The notes: a model not told the origin generated them from the sequence alone. A stretch of 64,000 nucleotides of DNA from Desulfosarcina sp. OttesenSCG-928-A07 (GCA_030267325.1 JAJDJS010000003.1:1-64000), one strand, 5' to 3'; positions 50,212 through 60,174 are shown, counted from the stretch's first letter. A program made the numbers and translations.

Positions 50212-51984
50212 TCACTCCTGATTTTCGATTTCTGTTGTTACCGGAAAGGCGGACGGATGGGACGCTGATTGGGACCGGCGTTGATTGAAAGCCCGTTGCA
50301 GCGCGATGTCACGGTCGTAAATATCTTTCCGGAATTGCAGTACCCCGGCGTCATCGGTCCAGGCGGTTATGTATAAAAGGTGGACCGGCACCGGAAGGCG
50401 CGGACGAATGGTCTGCGTTTTTTGACTTTTGATGGCTTGGGCCAATTTTTCAGGGGGCCAGTCCGGTGTTTCCGCCAGTACAAACTCAGCCAGTTTTGAG
50501 GGAAATTCCACGCGGATACACCCCGAGCTGAAATCCCGCTGCGTTCTGTCAAACAACGCGTGGTTTGGCGTATCGTGCAGGTACACGGCAAAGGGATTGG
50601 GGAACATGAACTTGATTCGTCCAAGGGAGTTTGTGGGTCCGGGGTCCTGGCGGAGCCGGAAGGGAAACCGACCCGGACCGTAAGCCCGCCAGTCAATGGT
50701 TGACGGATTGATTTCCACCGCGTCTTTGGACCAGGTCTGAAACACGCGGATCTTCCGGCTATTCAGGTAGGACACGTCTCCCTTTTTGAGCCTGGGCAGG
50801 ATATCGGCCACAGCAATGGTGTTCGGAATATTCCAGTAGGGGTTGACCACCAGATATGAAATCTCGGCGCTGAAAACCGGTGAACGCCGGGCCGGACGCC
50901 CCACCACAACACGCATGTCCAGCATCACCGTGTTATTGGCAACCGCCTTGAGGTTGAAATCGGCCGTATTGACCACCACATGCCGCCGCCCCAGGTCCCG
51001 GGGCAACCAGCGCCAACGTTCCAGATTGATGATCACCTGACGAATCCGGTCTTGAACAGGGATGTTCAGCATGTAAAAGGTATTTTTCCCCACCGCGCCA
51101 TCGGTGGCCAGCCCGTTGCGCTGCTGAAATGCTTTGACCGCTTTCACCAGTTCCCCATCAAACAGATCCGCCTGGGCAACCGATGTATCCGGCGACAGGT
51201 CACCGCTGACGATCAACCGCTGCCTCAGGATGGGAATGGCGGAATTCCGATCGCCGGGACGCAGGGTCGTGCCGTCCGGAACCCGGGGGACCTCCTCCTG
51301 GGAGTGGACCACGTTACGAAGCCGGGCCAATTCTTTTTTCAGTCCGCGATATTCGGGGTATGGCGGGCGAAGCGCATCAATCTCCGCGTCAACATCACTG
51401 TCCGGTGCGGTGGCGCGCTCCAGAGCAGCCACCAAGTCAACGGATTGCAGATTCACCTTCCAGTCGTTGTGGAGGGTTTCCGGATTGACCCTGCCCGCAG
51501 AAAGATGAGATCCGTACAGAAGAAAGGCGTCCGTCAAAATCAAATCCAGTTCTGCCCACACCATGGAGGGTACCGAGTGCCCTGCTGCTTGTCGTCCCTG
51601 AATGACGAACAAGAGTTTGTCAATGGTGGAAAGATAATAATCTGCCGGAACAAGCCCCTCTTCCGGCGCTTGTTCCATGGCCCGGACAAAACTCATGGCC
51701 TGGGCGGAAACCTGAACCCCGTCACTCCACAGCGGCTGATACTGTCTTTTTTCATAAATGGACGGCATCAACTGGACGCTGCACATGGCTTCGCCCTGGC
51801 AGGAAAGGGCGCCGGAAGCAGCCCCATACAGGAGACGGGATTGGATGGCCGCCTGAACAGGGTCAGCGCCAAAAAGCGTTTTGTCATCTTCAGAAAACGA
51901 ATAGGCAGGAGAAGCTAAGAGGAGGATAAAAAAAATCACCGCTTGCGAGCCGGCACAAAAAAGATCAGCCCACTTTTTTTCCAT
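50212..51984 (-). CDS. Murein L,D-transpeptidase (YcbB/LdtD-like)
   Basis: A 590-residue exported enzyme. It has an N-terminal hydrophobic signal (AVIFFILLLASPAYSF), a scaffold domain (YQPLWSDGVQVSAQAMSFV, EEGLVPADYY), a peptidoglycan-binding motif (DLFDGELVKAVKAFQQRNGL, DGAVGKNTFYML) and the YkuD catalytic domain with YLHDTPNHALF then RDFSSGCIRVE, containing the nucleophilic Cys and its His. It makes 3-3 crosslinks in peptidoglycan. The length and domain order match YcbB. It is followed by the DUF374 acyltransferase gene. Confidence 0.94.
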   Translation of the reverse strand: MEKKWADLFCAGSQAVIFFILLLASPAYSFSEDDKTLFGADPVQAAIQSRLLYGAASGALSCQGEAMCSVQLMPSIYEKRQYQPLWSDGVQVSAQAMSFVRAMEQAPEEGLVPADYYLSTIDKLLFVIQGRQAAGHSVPSMVWAELDLILTDAFLLYGSHLSAGRVNPETLHNDWKVNLQSVDLVAALERATAPDSDVDAEIDALRPPYPEYRGLKKELARLRNVVHSQEEVPRVPDGTTLRPGDRNSAIPILRQRLIVSGDLSPDTSVAQADLFDGELVKAVKAFQQRNGLATDGAVGKNTFYMLNIPVQDRIRQVIINLERWRWLPRDLGRRHVVVNTADFNLKAVANNTVMLDMRVVVGRPARRSPVFSAEISYLVVNPYWNIPNTIAVADILPRLKKGDVSYLNSRKIRVFQTWSKDAVEINPSTIDWRAYGPGRFPFRLRQDPGPTNSLGRIKFMFPNPFAVYLHDTPNHALFDRTQRDFSSGCIRVEFPSKLAEFVLAETPDWPPEKLAQAIKSQKTQTIRPRLPVPVHLLYITAWTDDAGVLQFRKDIYDRDIALQRAFNQRRSQSASHPSAFPVTTEIENQE

Positions 51985-52424
51985 TATGATATCAGCCCTT
52001 TAAGAAAAAATTGCAGCCCGAATCCAAAATTTATCCCATTACTTTACAACACCCCCCCAAGCCGTGCAACCGGTTTTCAATAAAGATAGTTCTCCGGGTA
52101 CCACCGGTCTCTCTCAAAGCCATTCACAGGGTCAATCGCTTGAAAAAAAGTTAATCATTTCAAGCTTTATCCATCACCTCCGCGCAGGTGGCACCCAAGA
52201 AATCAAAAGGGGAATATCCATTCGGATGATAGATTTCTGCCTGTACGGAAATGATGATGGTTGGGTAAAGTCGCACGAACCCTGCAAAAACGCCATTTGT
52301 TGAGACCGTGCGGAAATCCTGTTTCAAGCGATTGCCCTGAAGCCATTGACAGTCCTCCCTGCTTTCCTATAGATGCCGTTCTGATGTTTGGCTCCCGCAC
52401 CTCCAACCCATGGAAGGCCACAGG
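51985..52424. other. Gap between ldt-like and thymidylate synthase genes
   Basis: 440 bp between divergent genes. I see no gene, repeat or named site in it. Promoters of both genes should lie here, but no box is strong enough to annotate. Confidence 0.35.
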
Positions 52425-53216
52425 ATGAAGATTCACCACATTATCGCAAGGGACCTGCCGGATCTCTGGTTTCAGGCCGTGCACGACATTCTGGACCAGG
52501 GAAATCGGTTTGTCATCGACCGCGGCTCCTACAAGGGGCAAACACGGCTGGAATACGATTATTTCTGCGGACATGTGAAATATCCCGGAAGCCCCCCCCT
52601 GATTCCCGATATCCCACCGGCCTGCGGAATCCCCAATCCCGTTGAAGAAGCGTATATTTTCGGCGGAGACGGATACGGCCGGTCCTATATGGAGTACCTG
52701 ATGACCGGCCATAAAGAGCCGGGAGAATCCTATACCTACGGCGAACGTCTGACCCGTGTTCCGATTTCCGGCGAAAAGCGCATGTGGTGGGATCATCATG
52801 TCACCGATATTGTGGATGACCGGAATCCGGACGGAAAAATTGTTTTTGAGGAAAACGGCGTCCTTTTTCTGAATCAGATTGAATGGGTCATTGACACCTA
52901 CCGGCGATTTGGAGAGCGGAACAACCAGATGGTCCTCCAGGTCGCCCACCCATCCGACCTTGTACTGATGGATCCACCCTGCCTTCGCTCCATTGACACG
53001 CGGATTCAGGACGGAGCACTCCACTTTTTCGTTTATTTCCGCTCATGGGACTTATGGGGTGGACTACCTGCAAATCTTGCCGGTATTCAAACCCTGAAAT
53101 CCTACATGGCCGCTGAAATCGGCGTGGCCGACGGCGAGATGATTGTGGAAAGCAAGGGCCTGCATCTGTACGGATACGCGGAAGATCTGGCCCGGCTCCG
53201 GTGCCTGAAAGTGTGA
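52425..53216 (+). CDS. thyA: Thymidylate synthase, divergent (archaeal-like) form
   Basis: A 263-residue protein starting at MKIHHIIARD, with GGAAGG upstream; an ATG 15 bp earlier is less well placed. The C-terminal half matches ThyA: SYTYGERL, DLVLMDPPCLRSI with the nucleophilic Cys, a FVYFRSWDLWGGLPANLAGI segment corresponding to the QRS...DxxLGxPFN region, and SKGLHLYGYAEDL at the nucleotide-binding end. The N-terminus is unlike E. coli ThyA and closer to short forms in methanogens and some anaerobes. Predicted reaction: dUMP to dTMP with methylene-tetrahydrofolate. Stand-alone gene. Confidence 0.78.
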   Translation: MKIHHIIARDLPDLWFQAVHDILDQGNRFVIDRGSYKGQTRLEYDYFCGHVKYPGSPPLIPDIPPACGIPNPVEEAYIFGGDGYGRSYMEYLMTGHKEPGESYTYGERLTRVPISGEKRMWWDHHVTDIVDDRNPDGKIVFEENGVLFLNQIEWVIDTYRRFGERNNQMVLQVAHPSDLVLMDPPCLRSIDTRIQDGALHFFVYFRSWDLWGGLPANLAGIQTLKSYMAAEIGVADGEMIVESKGLHLYGYAEDLARLRCLKV

Positions 53217-53220
53217 GCTT

Positions 53221-53261
53221 CCCCGACCCTGTCCCCTTTGGGAGAGAGTCGGGGTGGGGTA
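53221..53261. repeat. CCCC/GGGG-AGAGG hairpin, copy 4
   Basis: CCCCGACCCTGTCCCCTTT and GGGAGAGAGTCGGGGTGGGG arms form a stem just after the thymidylate synthase stop. Related units are at 2029, 21537 and 34311. It may act as a terminator or REP element, though no T-run follows. Confidence 0.5.
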
Positions 53262-53403
53262 TGGGTTGTTGCAATCAGGGCGTATTCCCACCCGGCCAAT
53301 AAACTGGCTTTAAGGAGTGGGAAAGAGCTGACATTTTTCCTTTCTCAAAAACATAGATATCTTTAATCAATTCATCACGTTGATTGATTTTGCGTCAACA
53401 CGC

Positions 53404-54855
53404 CTATCCTTGTTTCTTCTTTTTCAGTGCGTCTCGAACACCTGCCGCGTAATCCGGATGCACTTTTTCAAAATGGCCGATCTGGCGATCCACAATATGC
53501 TGGGGTACGCCTTCCATGGCATCGGCAATATTGCTGAACAACCGGGCCTTCTGGGCATCATCAAACAGGTTAAACAGGGCCCGGGGCTGGCCGTAATCGT
53601 CGTTACCGTCGCGGTGATTATAGCGATCCGCATCGCCGCTGATCTTGAGGGGCGGTTCTTTAACGGCCGGGTCTTCCACCGGGCCGTTAAAGGAATTGGG
53701 CTCATAAAACGCATCCATCACCGGCATGTTGGGGGTAAATCGCATTTTCCCGTCTTTGTGGTAATGATTGACGGGGCATTTGGGCGCATTGATGGGAAGG
53801 GCTTCGTAATGGGTGCCAATCCGGTACCGGTGCGCATCTGGATAGGAAAAAATCCGGGCCTGGAGCATCTTGTCCGGTGACCAGCTGATCCCCGGCACCA
53901 CATTGGACGGAGAAAATGCCGCCTGCTCCACTTCGGAAAAATAATTTTCCGGATTGCGGTTGAGTTCCATGATGCCCACGTCAATGAGCGGATAATCCCC
54001 GTGGGGCCATACCTTGGTAAGGTCAAAGGGGTTGTAAGGCGTTTTTTCCGCATCGGTTTCCGGCATAATCTGGACACAGAACCGCCATTTGGGGAAATCG
54101 CCTCTTTCAATGGCGTAAAAAAGATCTTCCTGGGTGGATTCACGGGTCCGGCCCACGACTTCGGCGGCCTCGGCATTGGTCCAATGCTTGTGCCCCTGCA
54201 TGGTTTTGAAATGGAACTTGACCCAGAACCGTTCATTTTTTGCATTGATCAAACTGTAGGTATGGCTTCCGTAGCCGTTTATGTGACGAATGCCAATGGG
54301 AAGCCCCCGGTCGGACATGAGAATGGTGACCTGGTGCATGGATTCCGGCGACAGGGACCAGAAATCCCACATGGCGGTATTGGACCTGAGATTGGTTTTG
54401 GGGTGGCGTTTCTGGGTGTGGATGAAATCCGGAAATTTGTACGCATCCCGGATAAAGAAAACCGGCGTGTTGTTGCCCACCAGATCCCAGTTGCCGTGTT
54501 CCGTGTAAAATTTCAGCGCAAAACCGCGCACATCCCGCTCGGCATCAGCCGCCCCCATTTCACCGGCAACCGTTGAAAACCGGGCAAACATGGGTGTCTT
54601 TTTCCCCACTTCGGAAAAAACAGCGGCTTTGGAATACCGGGTAATGTCATGGGTGATGGTCAGGGTGCCATGGGCTCCCCATCCTTTGGCATGGACCACC
54701 CGTTCGGGAATTCGCTCCCGGTTCTGATGGGCCAGTTTTTCCATCAGTTGATAATCCTGCATGAGTACCGGCCCACGGGGTCCGGCAGTCAGCGCGTTCT
54801 GGTTGTCCGCCACAGGGGCTCCGGCGGATGTGGTCAGTCTGCTGGAATCACTCAT
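53404..54855 (-). CDS. katA: Catalase (monofunctional, haem)
   Basis: A 483-residue small-subunit catalase. It has the distal His region ([13 protein letters not shown]), [60 protein letters not shown] and the proximal haem tyrosine in [14 protein letters not shown]. It breaks down hydrogen peroxide, a protective function for an anaerobe exposed to oxygen. Monocistronic, with a possible promoter at 54951-54982. Confidence 0.97.
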   Translation of the reverse strand: MSDSSRLTTSAGAPVADNQNALTAGPRGPVLMQDYQLMEKLAHQNRERIPERVVHAKGWGAHGTLTITHDITRYSKAAVFSEVGKKTPMFARFSTVAGEMGAADAERDVRGFALKFYTEHGNWDLVGNNTPVFFIRDAYKFPDFIHTQKRHPKTNLRSNTAMWDFWSLSPESMHQVTILMSDRGLPIGIRHINGYGSHTYSLINAKNERFWVKFHFKTMQGHKHWTNAEAAEVVGRTRESTQEDLFYAIERGDFPKWRFCVQIMPETDAEKTPYNPFDLTKVWPHGDYPLIDVGIMELNRNPENYFSEVEQAAFSPSNVVPGISWSPDKMLQARIFSYPDAHRYRIGTHYEALPINAPKCPVNHYHKDGKMRFTPNMPVMDAFYEPNSFNGPVEDPAVKEPPLKISGDADRYNHRDGNDDYGQPRALFNLFDDAQKARLFSNIADAMEGVPQHIVDRQIGHFEKVHPDYAAGVRDALKKKKQG

Positions 54856-55209
54856 TTGGGTCTCCTTGTCTGATGGTTAACCGTTATGGAGCAGTATCAG
54901 GACGGTCAGAATCACGCCTTCTTCTTCGGATGAAAAGAAAAAAGCGTCCTACTATAACGCCTGTTTTACTTTCTTTTGTCAAGACAGCAGATGATCCGGC
55001 TTTATCTTTTCAGTTGTTTGACAGAATTTCAGCAGTGTTTCTGTTCATGGGCAGAAATTCGATTCATCCGGCTGACAGATCTTTTTTGCCATATGGAAGG
55101 TTGAAAATCCCAAATCAGGTATGATATCTGCCCGGAATGAACTTCCGGCGGCTTTCAGGGGAACTGGAGGCCGTTTTTTATCTTTCGGCATCCGTCAAGG
55201 AGGGTGATC
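54856..55209. other. katA-rpe intergenic region
   Basis: 354 bp between divergent genes. Apart from the putative katA promoter (54951-54982) and the AAGGAGG ribosome-binding site of rpe (55197-55203), I recognise nothing here. Confidence 0.4.
54951..54982 (-). promoter_or_regulatory. Putative katA promoter
   Basis: On the minus strand TTGACA (54982 to 54977) is followed after 20 bp by TATAGT (54956 to 54951). The hexamers are good but the spacing is longer than the ideal 17, so this is only a candidate. Confidence 0.35.
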
Positions 55210-55860
55210 ATGAAAGTCATTGCACCGTCGATTTTATCGGCGGATTTTTCAAAACTGGGGGATGAAATCCGCGCTGTTGAAAAAGCAGGTGCAGACTGGA
55301 TTCATGTGGATGTGATGGACGGCCGCTATGTGCCCAATATCACCATGGGCCCCCTGGTGGTGGAAGCGGTCCGCCGCACCACATCCCTTCCGGTGGATGT
55401 GCACCTGATGATTGAATCACCGGACCGGTATATTCCCGACTTTGTATCTGCCGGCGCCGACTATATCGCGGTCCACCAGGAAGCCTGCACCCACCTGCAC
55501 CGGACCCTTCAGCTGATCCGGGAAAAGGGCGCCAAACCCGGCGTGGCCCTGAACCCGGCAACGCCGGTGGAGACCCTCAAGTGGATTCTGCCGGATATTG
55601 ATCTCATTGTGGTCATGAGCGTCAATCCGGGATTTGGCGGACAGCGGTTTATCCCCTCTTCCCTTGAAAAAATCGCTGAAATCAAGGCCCTGATCCAGGA
55701 AAAAGGGCTGTCCCCCCTCATTCAGATCGACGGCGGCGTGAATCCCGACACCATCGGCCGGATTTCCCGGGCAGGCGTCAATGTATTTGTTGCCGGAAGC
55801 GCTATTTTTGGAAGTAACGACTATGCCGAAACCATCTCCCGCCTCAAAGCCAACTGGTAA
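55210..55860 (+). CDS. rpe: Ribulose-phosphate 3-epimerase
   Basis: A 216-residue TIM-barrel enzyme starting at MKVIAPSILSADFSKLG, 6 nt after AAGGAGG. It has the metal/catalytic segments HVDVMDGRYVPNITMG, VDVHLMIESPDRYI, VVMSVNPGFGGQRF, and IQIDGGVNPDTIG with the second catalytic Asp. It interconverts ribulose 5-phosphate and xylulose 5-phosphate, complementing the transketolase at 19408. The 3' end overlaps the SprT-like gene by 38 bp. Confidence 0.97.
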   Translation: MKVIAPSILSADFSKLGDEIRAVEKAGADWIHVDVMDGRYVPNITMGPLVVEAVRRTTSLPVDVHLMIESPDRYIPDFVSAGADYIAVHQEACTHLHRTLQLIREKGAKPGVALNPATPVETLKWILPDIDLIVVMSVNPGFGGQRFIPSSLEKIAEIKALIQEKGLSPLIQIDGGVNPDTIGRISRAGVNVFVAGSAIFGSNDYAETISRLKANW

Positions 55861-57037
55861 GAAGGGACCTGAACGGGAAAAAAACAGCGCGGCCAATCCG
55901 GCCGATGCGGCAAAGCTTCTGACCGCCTTTGACCGAAAAATCCTCAAAGGACTTCTGGCCGAGTGGGAAAACGCCGCGTGGCAGCTTCCAGAGGCTATTC
56001 AGGGCCGGATCCTGCCGCCGATTTTCGGGATTCGGGAGATGACGGACCGGTTCGGCATCTGGGTGTCGGACCGGCGGGAAATCAGCCTGAGCCGAGACCT
56101 TGTGACCCATTACCGGTGGGATGATGTCCGGGATGTGCTTCTCCATGAAATGGCCCACCAGGTGGCCTGTGAGGCGTTGAGCGGCAAAGATGAGCCGCCC
56201 CATGGGGATTCCTTCAAAGCGGTCTGCCGCATGCTCCGGATCAGCCCGGCGGCAACGGCCGCGTATCGTTCGTTGCGGAATCGCATCGGTGACGGACAAA
56301 TCCTGGATGAACAGGATCGGATCATGGTCAAGGTCCAGAAACTCATGGCCCTTGCCACCAGCGCCAATGTCAACGAGGCCCATGCGGCCATGCAAAAGGC
56401 CTATGCGCTGATTGCCCGGCACAATATTTCCCTGATTGAAAAAAACACGGATCAATCCTATGTGAGCATTTTCGTCGACACCCCGCGTCTCCGACGGTTT
56501 CGGGAAGACTATCATCTGGCGTCCCTGCTTCAGGAATTTTATTTTGTCCACGGCGTGTGGGTTCAGGCATGGGTCATCAGCAAGGAAAAAATGGGACGGG
56601 TGCTGGAGATCAGCGGAACTTCCCAGAATGTCCAGATCGCCGAATATGTTCACGATACGGTCGTCCGGTACATCCATTCAGCATGGGATGCCTACTGCCG
56701 GAAGGCAGGTGACAGGCTGGGCCGGTACCGCAAAACCGATTTTGCTGTCGGCATCATCGAGGGATTTAAAACCACGCTGAAATCAGCGACAAAGCACATG
56801 GCTGCGGATTCAGAAACGTATCTTCCCGTCACCCTCACCGACCCCGGGCTGGAAAGCTATGTGGAGAACCGTTATCCCCATATTCGCCGTTCATCCCGAC
56901 AAGGACCGGGGTGCGACAAGAAAATCCTGTCCGACGGCATTGAAACTGGGAAAAGACTGGTCATTGCCAAGGGCATCAGCCAGCGCGCCGATACCCGAAC
57001 CCTATCGCTTCCGTTTAAGACCTCTTCAACACCCTGA
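55823..57037 (+). CDS. SprT-like metalloprotease with DUF2786
   Basis: Start chosen at ATG 55823 (MPKPSPASKP, 404 residues), which lies inside the 3' end of rpe, overlapping by 38 bp. It has a basic N-terminus, a zinc-protease motif LLHEMAHQVACEA (HExxH), with GDSFKAVCRML as the likely third-ligand region, then DUF2786 (VQKLMALATSANVNEAHAAMQKAYALIARHN). The C-terminal ~180 residues are typical of this family, with no assigned role. The SprT fold is shared with Spartan, the DNA-protein crosslink protease, but bacterial function is unproven. Co-transcription with rpe is likely. Confidence 0.85.
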   Translation: MPKPSPASKPTGKKGPEREKNSAANPADAAKLLTAFDRKILKGLLAEWENAAWQLPEAIQGRILPPIFGIREMTDRFGIWVSDRREISLSRDLVTHYRWDDVRDVLLHEMAHQVACEALSGKDEPPHGDSFKAVCRMLRISPAATAAYRSLRNRIGDGQILDEQDRIMVKVQKLMALATSANVNEAHAAMQKAYALIARHNISLIEKNTDQSYVSIFVDTPRLRRFREDYHLASLLQEFYFVHGVWVQAWVISKEKMGRVLEISGTSQNVQIAEYVHDTVVRYIHSAWDAYCRKAGDRLGRYRKTDFAVGIIEGFKTTLKSATKHMAADSETYLPVTLTDPGLESYVENRYPHIRRSSRQGPGCDKKILSDGIETGKRLVIAKGISQRADTRTLSLPFKTSSTP

Positions 57038-57115
57038 TACCGCTTTTCTTCCATCCGGAAAGCGGTCGCCGCAGAGTTTTCCATTTAGCCATGATACTCA
57101 TCAGGAGATAAACGT

Positions 57116-58135
57116 GTGACAGAAAACCACGCACCGGGAAAAAATACACCCATCCGTGTGGTCACCATTGGCGGCGGCACCGGACAGTATGTCCTTTTGT
57201 CCGGACTGCGGAAACTAGCGCATATTCACATCACCGCCATTGTGTCCATGATGGACAGCGGGGGCAGTACCGGAAGGCTCAGGGATGAGCTGGGCGCGCT
57301 GCCGCCGGGAGATATCTTAAAATGCATCCTGGCCCTGTCCCCTCACCAGGAAGCAGTCCGGTCCATTTTTCAGAAACGGTTCACCCAAAACCACCGCCTC
57401 AAAGGCCATAACGCCGGAAACATGCTGCTGACCATGCTTTCCGGCTATACAGCGAGCTTTCCCGCCGGAGTCCAGGCCCTGGCCGAAATTCTGGATGTCC
57501 GGGGCGATATTCTGCCGGTCACCATTCACCAGGTCACACTAGTGGCGGAACTGACTGACGGTACCCGTATTTTTGGTGAAAACGCCATTGACATACCCCG
57601 GGGAAACCAGCGGGAAACCATCCGTGATGTGTATCTTGTTCCCCACCACGGAAATCACATTTCTGTGTACCCACCGGTACTGGATGCCCTTGAACAGGCG
57701 GACATCATCATTTTGGGCCCCGGTGATGTGTTCACCAGTATTGTCCCCAACCTGCTTGTTCCGGGCCTTCGCGAAAAACTGGAAACTGTCACAGCGCCGA
57801 TTTACCAGGTGGTCAACATCATGACCAAATACGGAGAAACCCGCCACTTTCAGGTAAAGGATTTTATCGCTACCCTTGAAAGCTTTGTCGGGCGAAAAAT
57901 CACCGCTGCCCTGGTGAATACCAAACGGCCGGACGAAAAACTGCTGGCCCTGTATCAGGCGCAGAAATCCGATTTTGTGGAAATCGGTTTTCCGGAAACC
58001 GAAACAAAGCTGATTCTGGAGGATTTTTTGGACACCGCCGGCGGCATCATCCGCCATGATTCGGAAAAACTGGCCATGGCGTTTCAGCGGATTCTGGCGG
58101 ATCTGGAAAACCATCAGACGCCGCAAAAAGGGTGA
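57116..58135 (+). CDS. YvcK/GlmR-family gluconeogenesis regulator (CofD-like)
   Basis: A 339-residue protein starting at GTG 57116 with AGGAGA upstream. The family signature VVTIGGGTGQYVLLSGLR is followed by AIVSMMDSGGSTGRLRDELGALPPGDI, GHNAGNMLLTMLSG and ILGPGDVFTSIVPNLLVPG. It is homologous to CofD-fold phosphotransferases and to YvcK, which binds UDP-GlcNAc and supports cell-wall precursor synthesis during gluconeogenic growth. It ends 4 bp from the convergent ispD stop. Confidence 0.9.
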   Translation: MTENHAPGKNTPIRVVTIGGGTGQYVLLSGLRKLAHIHITAIVSMMDSGGSTGRLRDELGALPPGDILKCILALSPHQEAVRSIFQKRFTQNHRLKGHNAGNMLLTMLSGYTASFPAGVQALAEILDVRGDILPVTIHQVTLVAELTDGTRIFGENAIDIPRGNQRETIRDVYLVPHHGNHISVYPPVLDALEQADIIILGPGDVFTSIVPNLLVPGLREKLETVTAPIYQVVNIMTKYGETRHFQVKDFIATLESFVGRKITAALVNTKRPDEKLLALYQAQKSDFVEIGFPETETKLILEDFLDTAGGIIRHDSEKLAMAFQRILADLENHQTPQKG

Positions 58136-58139
58136 CGGA

Positions 58140-58847
58140 TCAGCTGAGAATTGAACGATCGTCCTTTTCCTGATGGATGACCCTGGCAATAATCAGATCC
58201 GCCGGGGTGGTGATTTTGATGTTGAAGGGATCGCCGGGAATCATCTGGACGGGGTTTCCCGCAACTTCGGCCACAGAGGCATCATCTGTGACCGTGACGC
58301 CGGACTTTGGCAGGTTTTGATACGCCTTGCGAATCATATCCAGGCGAAACACCTGGGGGGTCTGGGCCAGATAAATATTTCGCCGGTCCAGGGTGCGGAT
58401 GATCATGCCGGTTTCATCCCCCTGCTTCAGGGTATCGGTGGCCGGCACCACTGGAATGCAGGCACCGGTCCTTTTGGCATGATCCACCAGTTTTTCCATG
58501 AGAGATGTCCGGACAAAGGGCCGGACACCATCGTGAATCATGACGATGTCGTTTCCGCCCCCTGCCAGCGCTGCAAGTCCGCGCATCACCGAGTCCTGGC
58601 GCTCCCTTCCGCCGGAAGTCAGGTGAACCGGATGGTCAAAGGAAAAAGGAACGATGAGATGGTCCTGGCACCAGTCCAGATCCGCTTCAGGCACCACCAG
58701 AACCATGCGATTCAGGGCAGAAAATCGGTCCAGGGCCTTTAAGGTATGTACCACAATGGGAGTCCCTGAAAGGGACAGGTACTGTTTTTTCACCGGCGCG
58801 CCCATGCGAAGGCCACTCCCGCCGGCAACAATCACCGCACTGACCAT
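58140..58847 (-). CDS. ispD: 2-C-methyl-D-erythritol 4-phosphate cytidylyltransferase
   Basis: A 235-residue enzyme of the MEP isoprenoid pathway: CTP + methylerythritol phosphate to CDP-methylerythritol. Seen: AVIVAGGSGLRMGAPVKKQY (nucleotide loop with Arg and Lys), TSGGRERQDSVMRGL, MIHDGVRPFV, QTPQVFRLDMI, VTDDASVAE and GDPFNIKITTPADL. Full length. No ispF is fused or adjacent. It is followed 10 bp upstream on the same strand by the HPr-domain gene, suggesting co-transcription. Confidence 0.95.
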   Translation of the reverse strand: MVSAVIVAGGSGLRMGAPVKKQYLSLSGTPIVVHTLKALDRFSALNRMVLVVPEADLDWCQDHLIVPFSFDHPVHLTSGGRERQDSVMRGLAALAGGGNDIVMIHDGVRPFVRTSLMEKLVDHAKRTGACIPVVPATDTLKQGDETGMIIRTLDRRNIYLAQTPQVFRLDMIRKAYQNLPKSGVTVTDDASVAEVAGNPVQMIPGDPFNIKITTPADLIIARVIHQEKDDRSILS

Positions 58848-58857
58848 GGCTTCCCCG

Positions 58858-60174
58858 TTATCTCAAATAACTCAGTTCCGGAGGCAGGGAAACCCCCTTT
58901 CCCATGATATCCTCACCATAATTGACACCCGCCAGAATCTTGATATCATCCAAGGCCCGGGCATCGCCCTCAAAAACGACTTCTGTGATCTGCTCTTTTT
59001 GAATTTTCCCGCCCGCCCACTGAATATCCAGCACGCTGCTGGCGTCAAACCGGTCATTTCCCACCACCAGCTCCACCTGGCCGCCAAAATGCTGAACAAT
59101 TTTGGCCACCAGCAGGCTGGGCCGACTGTGGAAGCCCAGCCTTACGGGAATGCCCACCGTGATGGCGTCGCGTTCGATATTTTCATTTAAAATTTCCCTG
59201 GCCAGTTTTTTTCCGGTTTGGAGATAATGGCAGGCATAATACAGGCCGTAATTGATGGTCCGGTCCAAAAGGGTCTCGGGATTGACCAATTCGATGAGCT
59301 GTTCCTGGACACGCTTGTACGTATCTTTATATCCTGCCTCCCGAAGATGACGTTCGTAAAAATGGAGAAGCCGGCCCATCATCTGCAAGAGGTGAAGCAC
59401 AACGGAAAAATAGCTTCTGAGGGATCTGAGTTTTTCATTGCCAAAACGGAACCCGCCATGGCTCACATAGGTGTCAAAAGAGGATTGCAGGTTGTGCACC
59501 ATCATCTCGAAACGGCAGATCTCCACTTCATCCACCTTGTCAGGCACCATGGCCGCCATTTCCGCATAGGTATGCGGCTCATAAAAACTGAGGGAATCAA
59601 AGGTGCGGGCAATGGAGAGAAAGTCGCTGGCAATTTTCACGACCTGCCGTTTCTGGACATCCTTGGCATCATCGTCAATATCGTATTTGAGCATTTCACC
59701 AGAGATGATACCGGGAAAATCTGCACCCGTGAACCGGGTTTCGGGCATGGTGATGTTGAGCCGGGCCGCTTCACTGATAATCACCGGCGCCAGGTTACTG
59801 AGAACCGTATTGAGAAAGGCGATGGTCTTTTCCCCCTGACTGCGAAACGCGTCAATGTCGGGAATATCATAAAAACACAACCGGTTCAGAATATGCTTCT
59901 GGCAATAGGCCCCCAGGCTCAAATGGCGGATGGTGGCGGACGCTTCCCGGTACAGATACCAGTCCGCATTGTTCTTGGCACCGTGAAAATCAAGAAAATC
60001 TTCCAGCATCTGGGAGGTAGAGATGAGCTTGGAGTACAATTTGGAGGTAAAAAGAGAATCCGGTGTTTTTTTTTCGGAAATATAAAAGCAGCACTTCAAA
60101 TAATCGGATGAAAAAACCCGCACTTTGTCGGAAAAAGCAAAACTTCTGTGGGTATCACCCAGGTCATGTTCCAT
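58858..60174 (-). CDS. Large HPr-domain protein
   Basis: A 438-residue protein with ~330 helical residues of unknown function, followed by a C-terminal HPr-like domain (about 340-425) that includes RLGFHSRPSLLVAKIVQHFG. The motif GFHSRP replaces the classical GLHARP around the phosphorylated His, and the His is retained. Classical HPr is 85-90 residues, so this is a fusion. No EI or EII genes are present in the window. A regulatory rather than sugar-transport role is likely (inference). It lies between ispD and rnpB, all on the minus strand. Confidence 0.82.
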   Translation of the reverse strand: MEHDLGDTHRSFAFSDKVRVFSSDYLKCCFYISEKKTPDSLFTSKLYSKLISTSQMLEDFLDFHGAKNNADWYLYREASATIRHLSLGAYCQKHILNRLCFYDIPDIDAFRSQGEKTIAFLNTVLSNLAPVIISEAARLNITMPETRFTGADFPGIISGEMLKYDIDDDAKDVQKRQVVKIASDFLSIARTFDSLSFYEPHTYAEMAAMVPDKVDEVEICRFEMMVHNLQSSFDTYVSHGGFRFGNEKLRSLRSYFSVVLHLLQMMGRLLHFYERHLREAGYKDTYKRVQEQLIELVNPETLLDRTINYGLYYACHYLQTGKKLAREILNENIERDAITVGIPVRLGFHSRPSLLVAKIVQHFGGQVELVVGNDRFDASSVLDIQWAGGKIQKEQITEVVFEGDARALDDIKILAGVNYGEDIMGKGVSLPPELSYLR

